A stretch of 63,256 nt of DNA from an uncultured Acidimicrobiales bacterium (GCA_937930695.1 CALHCB010000056.1:1-63256), one strand, 5' to 3'; numbered from the stretch's first letter, positions 42,117 to 51,122 are shown. A program made the numbers and translations. The notes: generated by a model from the sequence alone, not told the origin.

Positions 42117-42890
42117 CTACTTGCCCTGCCAGACGGGGGCGCGTTTTTCGATGAACGCTCGAGGGCCTTCGGCGTAGTCTGCGGTCTCGGAGAGGCGACG
42201 CATGGCTTGACCTGAGAGCTTCATGGCCGCTTCGTCGTCGAGCCCGACAGATGCTTTCATGACGGCAAGACTCTCACGCACTGCAAGTGGAGCATTCACC
42301 GCAATGCGCTCGGCCAGTTCACGAGCCGTTGCCAGCGCTTCGCCAGGCTCGCACAAGGTGTTGACCATGCCGTAGTGGGCAGCCATCTCTGCACTGATCG
42401 GGTCGCCCGTCAGAATGAGTTCGGTGGCAACGTTGCGGGGAAGCACCTTGGGAAGACGAAACAGACCGCCCGCGGCTGCCGCGAGCGAGCGTTTCACTTC
42501 TGGCACACCGAATCGTGCCGCCGTTGAGGCAACGACCAGGTCACACGACAAGACGATCTCCGTGCCGCCAGCGAGGGCGGGACCATCACACGCTGCGATG
42601 AGCGGCTTGGTTCGCTCTCGCATCACGAGCCCAGCAAAGCCGCCCCGCTTGGTGGAGAGCCGTCCTGCGTCGCCCGATGAAACGGCTTTGAGGTCGGCTC
42701 CAGCGCAAAACGACGGGCCGTTGCCCGTGATGATGGTGATCCAGATATCGGGATCATTCTCGATGTGATCCATCGCGGCCTCAACCCCCTCGGCCAGATC
42801 TCCATTCACCGCGTTGCGGGCCTGGGGACGGTTGAGGGTTATCAGACCAACGTGGTTGCTGGACTCGTACAGGACGACATCTTCAGACAT
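42117..42890 (-). CDS. enoyl-CoA hydratase/isomerase (crotonase) family
   Basis: A 257-aa crotonase. CoA/oxyanion-hole motifs SFCAGADLKAV and GPALAGGTEIVLSCDLVVA are present. The first catalytic Glu position is retained (VPEVKRSL), while the second region reads AAAAGG where true hydratases usually have a Glu-bearing loop, so the exact reaction is uncertain. A -10 TAACGT lies 6 nt before the ATG. Confidence 0.88.
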   Translation of the reverse strand: MSEDVVLYESSNHVGLITLNRPQARNAVNGDLAEGVEAAMDHIENDPDIWITIITGNGPSFCAGADLKAVSSGDAGRLSTKRGGFAGLVMRERTKPLIAACDGPALAGGTEIVLSCDLVVASTAARFGVPEVKRSLAAAAGGLFRLPKVLPRNVATELILTGDPISAEMAAHYGMVNTLCEPGEALATARELAERIAVNAPLAVRESLAVMKASVGLDDEAAMKLSGQAMRRLSETADYAEGPRAFIEKRAPVWQGK

Positions 42891-42896
42891 TCCTGC

Positions 42897-42902
42897 ACGT
42901 TA
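42897..42902 (-). promoter_or_regulatory. -10 element TAACGT before crotonase
   Basis: On the minus strand TAACGT, 6 nt (gcagga), then ATG 42890. Same arrangement as dapD. Confidence 0.5.
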
Positions 42903-42942
42903 TTCGACGAACTGTGTTAGCCGGAAACTTGATGGCTGAGAG

Positions 42943-44439
42943 CTACGCCTGGGGCTCTTCAGCTGGTGTGGCTTCTGCTGCTGGCTCTTCGGCCGGTGTG
43001 GCTTCTGCTGCTGGCTCTTCAGCTGGTGTGGCTTCTGCTGCTGGCTCTTCGGTGGTGGGAACGTCGTCAGCTTGTGCCGCGTCTTCTGCCGGCGCATCCT
43101 CGACCTTCTTCTCGGCACCAGGAACTGGTCGACGCTCTTTGGGTTTGTCTGGTGTCGCGTTGGACTCAGACTTCGCGTCGCCCTTCGCGTCGCCTTCGGC
43201 CTTCTTCGGCTTCGGCTTGCGGCGCGGGCGGCGTTTGCGAGCCTTGGCGGCCTCCGCAGGGTCGACACCGAAGTGTGCCGCGATATGGGGTACACGATCG
43301 GCGACTCGACGAACGGCCTCGAGAAGCTCCTCGGTCGGCTCAGCGGGGAATCCGCTTGGAGCGACGCTTGAGCGAATCGGTGAAAACGCGATGGCGTCGA
43401 TCACGGTTGCCCAGCGTTCCTGAGTGGCATCGGCACTGAGGCCTGCATTTGCGGCATCAACGAGGTCCGCAGACAGTTCAGGAGGCAGAGCCTCGCCTGC
43501 TTTCACGGGGCGCGAGCTCAAGCGGAGAGCGCGCACCGATCGTCCGACCTTCAAAGAGGTCCGAAGATCTTCGAGCCACTCGTTGTGGTCTGATTCGATG
43601 CGAGCGCTCAGGCCCTCACGAAGTTGCTCTGCAAGCGCTCGGGTCTCATTGTCACGAGCCGAAGCATCGGAGGCGCTCACCACAGAGCGCAGGTCACGGA
43701 GGTCCAGAAGCTCGAGGTCAGCGAGAGCGGCGTCGGCTCGGTCATGCCACTCAGCAGTTCGCAGCGAGCCAACAAGCGGTTCGGCGATAGCGAGAACGGT
43801 TGCGACAGGAACCTCTGGGGTTCCCTGACTCTTGGCTTCAGCGTTCTGCTTCTCGATTGCTGCTCGAACCGCAGGAATGCCGCCCTGGAGAACCTGATCG
43901 GCGATCGGGCGATGCTCCACGGGTATCTCGGCCATCACTGCGTCGCGATGGACGCGACGAGGGCGGAGCCGCTTGGGCTTTGGTCGCTCTGGCACGGGGT
44001 CAGGACGTGGGCGACGCTCGTTGCGGTCGCCTCTGGGCTTGCGATCGCCACCACCGTCGGAACGTCCGCCTTCTTTGCGGCCGCGGCCCTTGTTGCGGTC
44101 GCGATCGCCGCCACCACGGCGCTTTCCTCGGTCGCGATCGCCGCCGCGACCCTTCGGGGCGCGAACCTCGGTAACGAGCTCGTCGTCACGAAGTTCACGG
44201 GTGACCATCTCGAGGAGGTCATTACGAGCTTTCTTCGCCTTGGGGGCGAAGACTTCAATGATCTCAATGCCGTCGAGGAGAAACTCCGCCTCGGCCTTGA
44301 CGACGTCGCCAACTTGGGCCCCGTCATAGAGAAGTGCGCCGGCGAGGTCACCCTTTGGTTGCTTGGCGCCAGCGGCGCGCCACGTCCAGGTTCCGTCGTC
44401 GCGCGCGCTCGTTAGTTCAACGTCGATCCTGCGTGCCAT
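42943..44439 (-). CDS. basic, Arg/Gly-rich putative RNA-binding protein with C-terminal 10-residue repeats
   Basis: A 498-aa protein of unknown function. Residues 1-70 look like a small beta domain (MARRIDVELTSARDDGTWTW...GDVVKAEAEFLLDG), 95-165 are Arg/Gly/Asp-rich (RGGDRDRGKRRGGGDRDR), 170-400 are helical, and the tail is Lys-rich then acidic. The C-terminus has three copies of EEPAAEATPA. GGGGAGC before ATG 44439 is a good Shine-Dalgarno. The architecture suggests RNA or ribosome binding. Confidence 0.6.
   Translation of the reverse strand: MARRIDVELTSARDDGTWTWRAAGAKQPKGDLAGALLYDGAQVGDVVKAEAEFLLDGIEIIEVFAPKAKKARNDLLEMVTRELRDDELVTEVRAPKGRGGDRDRGKRRGGGDRDRNKGRGRKEGGRSDGGGDRKPRGDRNERRPRPDPVPERPKPKRLRPRRVHRDAVMAEIPVEHRPIADQVLQGGIPAVRAAIEKQNAEAKSQGTPEVPVATVLAIAEPLVGSLRTAEWHDRADAALADLELLDLRDLRSVVSASDASARDNETRALAEQLREGLSARIESDHNEWLEDLRTSLKVGRSVRALRLSSRPVKAGEALPPELSADLVDAANAGLSADATQERWATVIDAIAFSPIRSSVAPSGFPAEPTEELLEAVRRVADRVPHIAAHFGVDPAEAAKARKRRPRRKPKPKKAEGDAKGDAKSESNATPDKPKERRPVPGAEKKVEDAPAEDAAQADDVPTTEEPAAEATPAEEPAAEATPAEEPAAEATPAEEPQA
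42953..43042 (-). repeat. three 30-bp tandem repeats
   Basis: Units at 42953-42982, 42983-43012 and 43013-43042; the outer two are identical and the middle differs at two positions. They encode the EEPAAEATPA repeats at the protein C-terminus. Confidence 0.95.
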
Positions 44440-44517
44440 GCCAATGCTCCCCGGCTTCGTTTGAAGGCGCCCAAAGGTTGCCGCGCTCAGCGTGCGGAAA
44501 CCAACCTCGTGGCAAGA

Positions 44518-45501
44518 TCAGTCTGCCAGCTGACGCAGTGCTTCGTAGGCCTCATTGCTGCGAGCTGCCGCCCGCACCTCACGAGCGCTTGCGTCGACGT
44601 ACCGCTGGGTGGTCGCGAGCGACTCGTGGCCAAGGAGTCGCTGGAGCTCGGTACCGGTGGCGCCGTTCCTGGCGAGACTGGTCGCGAACGTGTGCCGAAG
44701 GGCGTGAACGAGCGCGCCACGGGGGACTCTGGTGCGAATCCCGGCTTCTCGGTAGAGGGACTCAACGAGGTACTGCAAACCGCCTCGTTTCATGGGTTCG
44801 CCCGTGTTGCCGACGAAAAGGGCCGCATCGCCAGCGATGCGACCGGGGAAGCGCCGCTGTCTCGACTCCATATAGGTGTGAATGATCGCTTCGACTTCTG
44901 GCTCCAAAGGAATGGTTCGTTCCTTATTGCCCTTACCCCGAACACCGATCACTCGATCGCCTGATGGTCCATCGATGGAACGCAGCGTCAGGCTGAGAAC
45001 TTCTGCGAGGCGCAGCCCGCATGTGAGAAGTACGACGATCAACGCAAGATCGCGTTCTGGCCAGGGGTTTCTTGCCCCTTTTCGGCCCTTGGCCGCGACC
45101 TCGAGCAGCAGCAGAACACTGTCGTCACCCGAAATGGCTTTTGGTCGGCTCTTGGGAACCCGTGGTTTCTCGATAGCCGCCATCGGGTTTCCTGGAACGA
45201 TTCCATCGGCCACCAAGAAGGTGTAGAGCTGATTCCAGGTCGACCACGTTCGGGCGATCGTCGCCTCGGATTGGTGAGAGATCTCGGCAAAGGCCCTGCG
45301 CAGGATGCGAATCTGCAAGTCCTCGATAGCGACAACCTCTTGGGGCTGGCCGAGCACGGTGGCGAGCGCCCGCATGATCACGTCGAAGTCTCGCTGGTAG
45401 GCCGCGAGCGTGTGTTCGGAGTGCTTTTTGGGCCGTCGCGCCAAGAAGAACTCTTCAATGAGTTCTTTGACGGGCGGGTTCGCGCTGATGGCGACCGTCA
45501 T
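44518..45501 (-). CDS. tyrosine recombinase (XerC/D-like)
   Basis: A 327-aa site-specific recombinase. N-terminal SAM-like DNA-binding domain (about 10-105), then a catalytic domain with all residues: Arg (TCGLRLAEV), Lys (RGKGNKERTIPL), HALRHTF (His and Arg), LLGHESLATT (His) and Tyr in TQRYVD. Flanking genes are ordinary chromosomal ones and no att repeats or phage genes are seen, so a Xer-type housekeeping role is likelier than an integrase. A -10 TACGCT lies 7 nt before ATG 45501. Confidence 0.85.
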   Translation of the reverse strand: MTVAISANPPVKELIEEFFLARRPKKHSEHTLAAYQRDFDVIMRALATVLGQPQEVVAIEDLQIRILRRAFAEISHQSEATIARTWSTWNQLYTFLVADGIVPGNPMAAIEKPRVPKSRPKAISGDDSVLLLLEVAAKGRKGARNPWPERDLALIVVLLTCGLRLAEVLSLTLRSIDGPSGDRVIGVRGKGNKERTIPLEPEVEAIIHTYMESRQRRFPGRIAGDAALFVGNTGEPMKRGGLQYLVESLYREAGIRTRVPRGALVHALRHTFATSLARNGATGTELQRLLGHESLATTQRYVDASAREVRAAARSNEAYEALRQLAD

Positions 45502-45503
45502 AT

Positions 45504-45533
45504 CTCCGAGCGTAGTCGTGCTCGCGCTCGGAG
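45504..45533 (-). promoter_or_regulatory. inverted repeat over the recombinase -10 element
   Basis: CTCCGAGC (45504-45511) and GCTCGGAG (45526-45533) are perfect 8-bp arms with a 14-bp spacer. The TACGCT -10 (minus strand, 45514-45509) overlaps one arm, so this is a likely operator. Confidence 0.5.
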
Positions 45534-45586
45534 TGTTGCCACTGCAACGACCGCGTGCTCAGGAGGGCTAGCTCACCCAGATTCGC

Positions 45587-45763
45587 TCAGGCAGGTTGTG
45601 GCGTCTGACGAACACGCTGTGGCGTTCCACTGCTGAGATCGAGGACGTCGCCGCAGTTTCGGCATTGGCGAGTCTCGCCGTCGTCACCGACGGGAATGAG
45701 ATGGCGAACATCGCTATCGGCTGCGGACATTCCGCATGTAGGGCAAGTGATTGTTGACGTCAT
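45587..45763 (-). CDS. 58-aa zinc-ribbon protein coupled to AAA ATPase
   Basis: A small ORF with CPTCGM at 7-12 and CRNCGD at 34-39, spaced as a zinc ribbon, followed by a polar tail. Its ATG overlaps the ATPase stop as ATGA (45763-45760), so it is the second gene of that operon. Probably a metal-binding partner of the ATPase (inference). No family recognised. Confidence 0.7.
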   Translation of the reverse strand: MTSTITCPTCGMSAADSDVRHLIPVGDDGETRQCRNCGDVLDLSSGTPQRVRQTPQPA

Positions 45764-47178
45764 GACACCGTGGAGGGCTGAGGCGAGGCCGGAGCGGCCA
45801 TCGCGGGAACGTGGGGAGCAGCGGGGTTTGGCTGCGCTGAGGCAGATGCGCCAGACACGGAAGCCGGGTTGGTCGCTGGATCGGGGGAAGCGGACGACGT
45901 TCGAGGAAGCATCGACGCCTCGACCTCTTCGGTGAGGAAGTAGACGGCGGCGACTCGGTCGATCATCACTCGGTCGAGCGTTTGAGGAAGACCTTCATAG
46001 ATCGCGATGCCCTTCATCATTTCGCAGAAGTCAACGGCGACGTAGGGCCGCAGTTCGCCGATGTTCTTGATGGCTACCGCGCGAAGATGAGCAGCAGCTT
46101 CGGCGGAAACTTCAATGCCAAACGCTTGGGCGACTCGGACCAAGATCCAGTTGAAGGCGTTCTCCTCGACAGCGCCGACGTAGACCTTGTTCTTGAGGCG
46201 ACGAAGGAAGGCGTCGTCGCCAAGCTCGCGCGGATCGAGGTTCGTCGAGGCGACGAGCTTCAGTTCGAACGGGACAGTGAACTTCGTGCCACTGGCCAGC
46301 TTCAAGAAGTCGATGCTTCGTGAGAGCGGAACAATCCACCGGTTCAACAGCTCTTCCGGGCTCATGCTTTGGCGACCGAAGTCGTCGACCACGAGGATGC
46401 CGTTGTTCGCCTGCATCTGAATTGGAGCGACGTAGGTGCCAGAGGATGAGTCGTAGTCGAGCTCCAACATGCTCATCGTCATTTCGCCACCGACGATGAT
46501 GATGGGCCGTTCACACAGAATCCATCGAGGATCGAGGACGGGGGGTTGGTCGGGGAGCGGCTTGTGGACCGAGGGGTCAAAGACGGTGATGATCTGTCCG
46601 TCCACCTCGACGGCAACCGGCACCAAGATGTTGTCCTGGTAAATCCGCACCATTCGCTCAGCGAGGCTGGTCTTGCCCGTACCGGGCGGTCCGTAGAGGA
46701 AGATGGCACCGTCGTTCATGAAGGCCGGGCCGAGCTGATCAAGCATTTCGTCCGCAACGACGAGGTCGCCGAAGGCAGCGCGGATGTTTTCTCGGTTGAT
46801 GACCATCTCGGCCTTCTGCGCCCAGACCGTTCGGGTGTAGTCGGCCAGGGAGACCGGCAACGTCGCGGCATAGGAGCACGCGGCCATTCGTTCGCCAGCA
46901 ACTCGCCCGCCAGCCTCAGTAAGGCCGACTCGATAGTCGCGCCCTTCCATACCGTGATACTCAAGTACCTGCCGATCACGGAGCTCTTCGGTCACCTGTT
47001 GGACGACAGAAACTCGAACACCGATTGCCTCGGCGACGGCGGTCACGGTCGTGACGCGCTCAATGACGAGCCGGCGCATGATGAGGTCTTCGACCATCGT
47101 GTGCGGAACGCCGACGTCCTCCAAACGTGTTGGGGGGCGCGGCCAGTCCGGGCTTGATTCGACGTACTGGTCGGTCAT
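45760..47178 (-). CDS. AAA-family ATPase with N-terminal winged helix
   Basis: A 472-aa ATPase. The first ~115 residues resemble a winged helix (MRRLVIERVTTVTAVAEAIGV), the AAA core has Walker A GPPGTGKT at 163-170, Walker B GILVVDDF, and a sensor-like STNLDP. The C-terminal 45 residues are Ala/Pro/Ser-rich. Such ATPases occur next to pilus or secretion genes in other bacteria, but none are here. ATG 47178 is chosen because GGAG lies just upstream; in-frame ATGs at 47199 and 47253 are less supported. Confidence 0.8.
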   Translation of the reverse strand: MTDQYVESSPDWPRPPTRLEDVGVPHTMVEDLIMRRLVIERVTTVTAVAEAIGVRVSVVQQVTEELRDRQVLEYHGMEGRDYRVGLTEAGGRVAGERMAACSYAATLPVSLADYTRTVWAQKAEMVINRENIRAAFGDLVVADEMLDQLGPAFMNDGAIFLYGPPGTGKTSLAERMVRIYQDNILVPVAVEVDGQIITVFDPSVHKPLPDQPPVLDPRWILCERPIIIVGGEMTMSMLELDYDSSSGTYVAPIQMQANNGILVVDDFGRQSMSPEELLNRWIVPLSRSIDFLKLASGTKFTVPFELKLVASTNLDPRELGDDAFLRRLKNKVYVGAVEENAFNWILVRVAQAFGIEVSAEAAAHLRAVAIKNIGELRPYVAVDFCEMMKGIAIYEGLPQTLDRVMIDRVAAVYFLTEEVEASMLPRTSSASPDPATNPASVSGASASAQPNPAAPHVPAMAAPASPQPSTVS

Positions 47179-47343
47179 CCCGCTCCATCGGCAGTCCATC
47201 GTGAATCTGGAGCGAATCTGTGTGATCTGTGCGTTGGGTACAAGACAGAACAACTGACCCTCATATCCAGCCGGCGCCGGCCGATCTCATAGGGACGAGC
47301 CCGCCATCTGGCGGGCGTGGGCAAATTGTGAGCAGAGGCACCA

Positions 47344-48075
47344 ATGGCGAGAGAGAAGCTGCGTCGAACGGCAGGGTCTGGCACCAAGCAGGCGGCTGAG
47401 GAACAAGCGAAGACCTCGGCGAAGACAGGGACCCTCCATCTGGAGCCGATCTCTGGGAGCATCGACCGAAGAAGCCTGGCCTTCGAGATCGAGCTGACTC
47501 GAGACGATGGCGTGCTCGTCCTTGGCGACATCCGTCTTGGCGCCGAACGGGCCGCAGAGGAAGAAGCATTCGAGATCGCGCACCGAATCTGGACCATCGT
47601 GGCCGAGGCCGCGAATCGCGTCGACAACGACACCCTGGGGGCCAAGGCGCTCGCCATGGCTGATGGAGCGCTCGTCCAGGCAAGAGATGAAAGGGCGCTC
47701 CTGGCAAAGTCGATCGACCAATCTCGTGCGGCTGATCCTGGACGTGGCCGACGACCGTCGGGAGCGAACCGCGGCGTGTCCTACGACTATGACGAATTGG
47801 CCGCAGATCGTGCCGCGGGTGTTTCCCAAGCAGAAACGGCGCGAGCTCACGGGTGTTCACCCGGGACGGTCGCCAGGGCTGTGCGATACGTCGCTGCTCG
47901 CGACGAACTGCTCGCGCTGACCGACAAGAATTTGACCCAGGACATTCGTGATGGTCTGCCAGTGGCGGAACTTGCAGCTCGCTATGAGACCGTTCCCAAG
48001 GTGATGCGCTGGGTTGTCAGCGACTTCTGGGATCGTCGTGCCTCTGGCCGTTCTGGCTCGTCGACCGACTCGTAG
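47344..48075 (+). CDS. hypothetical protein with two C-terminal helix-turn-helix-like segments
   Basis: A 243-aa protein, not recognised. A basic N-terminus and alpha/beta region (about 30-120) precede a Gly/Arg linker and a C-terminal part with two HTH-like patterns: GVSQAETARAHGCSPGTVARAV and GLPVAELAARYETVPKVMRWV. DNA binding is likely. It is divergent from the AAA ATPase and convergent with the MFS gene (6-bp gap). The 165-bp divergent gap shows no clear -10 at leaderless spacing. Confidence 0.65.
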   Translation: MAREKLRRTAGSGTKQAAEEQAKTSAKTGTLHLEPISGSIDRRSLAFEIELTRDDGVLVLGDIRLGAERAAEEEAFEIAHRIWTIVAEAANRVDNDTLGAKALAMADGALVQARDERALLAKSIDQSRAADPGRGRRPSGANRGVSYDYDELAADRAAGVSQAETARAHGCSPGTVARAVRYVAARDELLALTDKNLTQDIRDGLPVAELAARYETVPKVMRWVVSDFWDRRASGRSGSSTDS

Positions 48076-48081
48076 CGTCGG

Positions 48082-49386
48082 CTAGGCAGGCCGGGGGAGT
48101 GGGCCCGAGTCTGGACCTGTGCCGTCGAGCTTGGATCGAACGAAACTGAACAGCATGAGTCCACCTGCTGCCGCCGTTCCCATGAGGGACAAGATGTGGA
48201 AGCCGGCCATGTCGAACACGAAACCGGAGGCCAGCGCGCCGCCACCACTGGCGAGCGAGGTCGCGATGTCGGCCGCGCCCTGAACGGACACTCGTTCTTC
48301 GCTGCTCACCGATTCGGTGAGCAGCGCAGACCCAGCAACCATGCCAAAGCTCCAGCCGAGTCCGAGAAGGAACAGTCCGGGGAACATCAGGACGCGTGGT
48401 GCTTCGCCGGCGAGCGCAGTGATGATTGTCGAAAGAGTGAGCAACGCCGCGCCGCTGAGAATCGTTGGAATGCGACCGATCTTGTCCGAGACGAATCCAG
48501 CGATTGGGGCGAAGAGGAACATGCCGGCGGTGTGTGCCGAGATCACAAGGCCGATCCAACCTGTGGAATGACCGTGGGCGTCCATGTGAAGAGGGGTCAT
48601 TGCCATCACCATCACCATGACCAGCTGGGAAATGACGAGCGTCGCTGCCGCGAGCCGGGCCAAGGGGCGAGCCCACACGATTGCGAGCGAATCCGAGATC
48701 GAGAGCTTGACCCTGGTCGATGCCTGTTGAGAGTTCAGACCGCCGGAGACAGTGAGCGGGTCCGGTCGCAGAAGGAGCCAAATCACGAGTCCGGACAAAG
48801 CGAAGAAGACCGCAGATCCGAGAAACGGTCCGGTGAGTTCGTTCATGCCTGCGCTGACGGACAGGTCTCCGAGTACGCCCGCAATCATTGGTCCGAAGAC
48901 GGATCCGAACGCCGACGCAAAGACGACGGTGCTGATTGCCTTTGCCCGAGTTTCTTCGGTGGCAAGGTCTGCTGCCGCGTAACGAGACAGGTTCGTTGCG
49001 CCTTGCCCGACTCCGAATAGGAAGAGACCGGCAAGGAAAATGGTGATGCTCGAGCGTTCGATGCCGAAACCGCCGATGAGGGCGCCGGCTGTGGCGACCG
49101 CGTAGCCCGTTCGAAGACCAGGGTTGCGACCGGACTTCATCATCAGCGAGCTGAGCCAGCCGGAGGCAACCGCGGTGCCAATCGTGATGGCAACCGTGGA
49201 GAGCCCCGCCCATCGATCGCCGTCGAGCATCTCCTTGATCGCCAGACCAGCGACGGTGAACGCCAGTGACATGGCAGCCCGCGCCGGAATCGACGAGGCA
49301 AAGAGCACCCCAAGCGTTCGACGTTGCAGTGCTGAATGGTCAGCGGGGGAGTAGCCGGCGGTTGTCACGGAGCGAGTCTTGCTCAA
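48082..49386 (-). CDS. MFS transporter
   Basis: A 434-aa transporter with about 12 membrane helices. The helix 2-3 loop SSLMMKSGRNPGLRTGYA and the second-half loop GFVSDKIGRIPT match major facilitator motifs. It resembles drug/sugar efflux permeases; substrate unknown. The first in-frame start is TTG 49386, which is weak; ATG 49272 (MSLAFTVAG) would delete part of helix 1. The small gene upstream ends 74 bp before it and may be co-transcribed. Confidence 0.82.
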   Translation of the reverse strand: MSKTRSVTTAGYSPADHSALQRRTLGVLFASSIPARAAMSLAFTVAGLAIKEMLDGDRWAGLSTVAITIGTAVASGWLSSLMMKSGRNPGLRTGYAVATAGALIGGFGIERSSITIFLAGLFLFGVGQGATNLSRYAAADLATEETRAKAISTVVFASAFGSVFGPMIAGVLGDLSVSAGMNELTGPFLGSAVFFALSGLVIWLLLRPDPLTVSGGLNSQQASTRVKLSISDSLAIVWARPLARLAAATLVISQLVMVMVMAMTPLHMDAHGHSTGWIGLVISAHTAGMFLFAPIAGFVSDKIGRIPTILSGAALLTLSTIITALAGEAPRVLMFPGLFLLGLGWSFGMVAGSALLTESVSSEERVSVQGAADIATSLASGGGALASGFVFDMAGFHILSLMGTAAAGGLMLFSFVRSKLDGTGPDSGPLPRPA

Positions 49387-49460
49387 ACTGTCGTTGGTTA
49401 CGACTTGGAAACGAAGCTTGCCCGTTGGGTGACAAGCCGCGCCCGCCTCAAGAGCGACGA

Positions 49461-49742
49461 CTAGTCGGGGTCTTCGGCCAGAGTCGGGTCGTCGGTCCAG
49501 TCCGCCGCAAGCCCCTCTTCCGGTCCCGTGATCCCACCGTCGCCAGGTTCGACCTCCAGTGTGTCGACCATTGCCAAGGGGTCGTTCTCGGGGTGGTTGG
49601 GGTCTGCGATCGCTCGGAGCCGAGCGAGGCGTTCACGGTCGAAGGGGTCATCGGCAGATCGTCTGTCCGGCCGATCTTCGGGTCGATCATGGTCGCGTCG
49701 GTCTGATCCGCCTCGTCGATCTTCCTCGGGGTGCTTCGTCAC
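49461..49742 (-). CDS. small acidic hypothetical protein
   Basis: A 93-aa hydrophilic protein (VTKHPEEDRRGGSDRRDH...), Arg/Asp-rich at the start and Asp/Glu/Pro-rich at the end. GTG 49742 is supported by GGAGGGA 7 nt upstream; an ATG at 49820 in frame lacks such a site. Disordered, no family recognised. Confidence 0.5.
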   Translation of the reverse strand: MTKHPEEDRRGGSDRRDHDRPEDRPDRRSADDPFDRERLARLRAIADPNHPENDPLAMVDTLEVEPGDGGITGPEEGLAADWTDDPTLAEDPD

Positions 49743-49880
49743 GCTGATGTCCCTCCAACTGTGCCCTGAACACAGCCTTGCGCCCGCTTGGTCCCATCCT
49801 GATCGATGGCCGTGAACCACGTCGACCCTGATGCCCCCCTATCAATCCCCTAATCCGGGGCCGCGGGGCCTGCTCTTCGC

Positions 49881-50600
49881 CTAGGACGCCAGTTCGAGCA
49901 GCTGTTCTGCGATCTCATCATCGACATGGCCGTTGGCAAAATTCTCGAGCTCTTCGCCGAGAATCGATGTCGTGAGCACCGCTGCAGCCAAGTAGCTGCC
50001 TTCTTCGGTCGGCAACTTGCCATCGGGGGAGTGCAACAGAATGTCAGGGTTGGATGTGCGGACGCTCCACCAGGTTGCGCCAACCGAAGACACGTCGGCG
50101 CGGATCTCGCTCGCCATCGAGGAATAGCCGTCGGACAACGCTTCCTGCATCGAGGCAAAGCTGTTGAATCCGGACAGGGCGGCACCGTCTCGATCGGCCC
50201 ACGTTTCGAACAAGATGACCTCGGTCCCAGACGATGCAGTGAGCACGCCCATTCGGCGAAGTGCGGGAAGGGTGGACGTCAGGAGCCGTTCGCGAACCGC
50301 CGGGATGTCGGAGTCTTCTTGCAGAATGACAACGTCGTAGTTTCCGCCGGCAAGTGCGTCATTCACGTCAGAATCAGAGGCATGTGTCGCGAGCGTGAGT
50401 CCGGGATCGGCCATGACGTCGATCTCGAGGTTTACGCCGTTGGCTTTGGCTAGATCGTCGACGATGTCCGGAAGATCATTGGCTTGGGTGTATTCATCGC
50501 CGACGAACAGCACACGCATGTCTGTGCGATTCGAAAACGAACGCCATCCGAACCACAAGGCAAAGAAGGTGACGGCAATAATGAGCAGCGGTTTCTGCAT
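49881..50600 (-). CDS. SGNH-hydrolase-like protein with lost catalytic residues
   Basis: A 239-aa membrane-anchored protein (helix 3-20). It follows the SGNH/DUF4886-like plan: FVGDEYTQANDLP where active enzymes have GNSxTxxNDLP, then VVILQEDS, and DGKLPTEEGSYLAA where enzymes have D-x2-HP-x3-GSYLAA. Thus the nucleophile Ser is Glu and the catalytic His is Leu. Probably a binding protein or pseudoenzyme. Start ATG 50600. Confidence 0.6.
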   Translation of the reverse strand: MQKPLLIIAVTFFALWFGWRSFSNRTDMRVLFVGDEYTQANDLPDIVDDLAKANGVNLEIDVMADPGLTLATHASDSDVNDALAGGNYDVVILQEDSDIPAVRERLLTSTLPALRRMGVLTASSGTEVILFETWADRDGAALSGFNSFASMQEALSDGYSSMASEIRADVSSVGATWWSVRTSNPDILLHSPDGKLPTEEGSYLAAAVLTTSILGEELENFANGHVDDEIAEQLLELAS

Positions 50601-50687
50601 CTCTACCTAGTCGGCCCCAACGGAGGCGGATCAAGGTTGATTCGGGGGAGTCATACAGAGAGAAGTGGCCTTCGCCGATAATGAAAC

Positions 50688-51020
50688 ATGAAGCAAGACC
50701 CGACGTCACCTCAGCCACTGGGCGTCACGGAGCGAAGTGACACGCCACGCGTTGTAGCGGCCGTCTTGTTATTGCTCGTCATGGTCGTCGCAAGTGGTTT
50801 CTGGTTTCTACTGCTTTTTGCCCTCGCATTGAGTTACACGCCAAGTGATCGACCTGGCATGTGGATCGCCGCCGGTGGATTTGTCCCGTTGCTCGTTGGC
50901 GGCTTCGTCGTGTGGCTCATCGGCATGCGGCGAAAGAGTCTGGGGCTGAATTTGATCGGTGCGGCGCTACCAGTTCTCGGTGTCTTGTTGTTCTTTGCTG
51001 CGATCTATTCCGACATTTGA
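50688..51020 (+). CDS. small membrane protein
   Basis: A 110-aa protein with three hydrophobic helices (about 20-45, 58-78, 85-108) and a polar N-terminus. A GATAAT hexamer (50677-50682) ends 5 nt before the ATG. No family recognised. Confidence 0.55.
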   Translation: MKQDPTSPQPLGVTERSDTPRVVAAVLLLLVMVVASGFWFLLLFALALSYTPSDRPGMWIAAGGFVPLLVGGFVVWLIGMRRKSLGLNLIGAALPVLGVLLFFAAIYSDI

Positions 51021-51103
51021 CGTTTGGGTGGAGCTGGGTGAGGGGTCAGCGATACAACGGCGGAAATAGATAAGTAATGCATAATGTCGCTTATGTCGGT
51101 TAA

Positions 51104-51122
51104 GAGGGGTGAAAAACCCCTC
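51104..51122. other. GAGGGGT/ACCCCTC hairpin
   Basis: A perfect 7-bp stem around a GAAAA loop in the convergent gap 51021-51282. It could stop transcription from either side, though no T-run follows. The gap has lower GC than its surroundings. Confidence 0.45.

Noticed and set aside
44518-45501. Tyrosine recombinase as the integrase of a genomic island
   Set aside because: No tRNA next to it, no att-like direct repeats, no phage or transposition genes, and neighbours are ordinary chromosomal genes.
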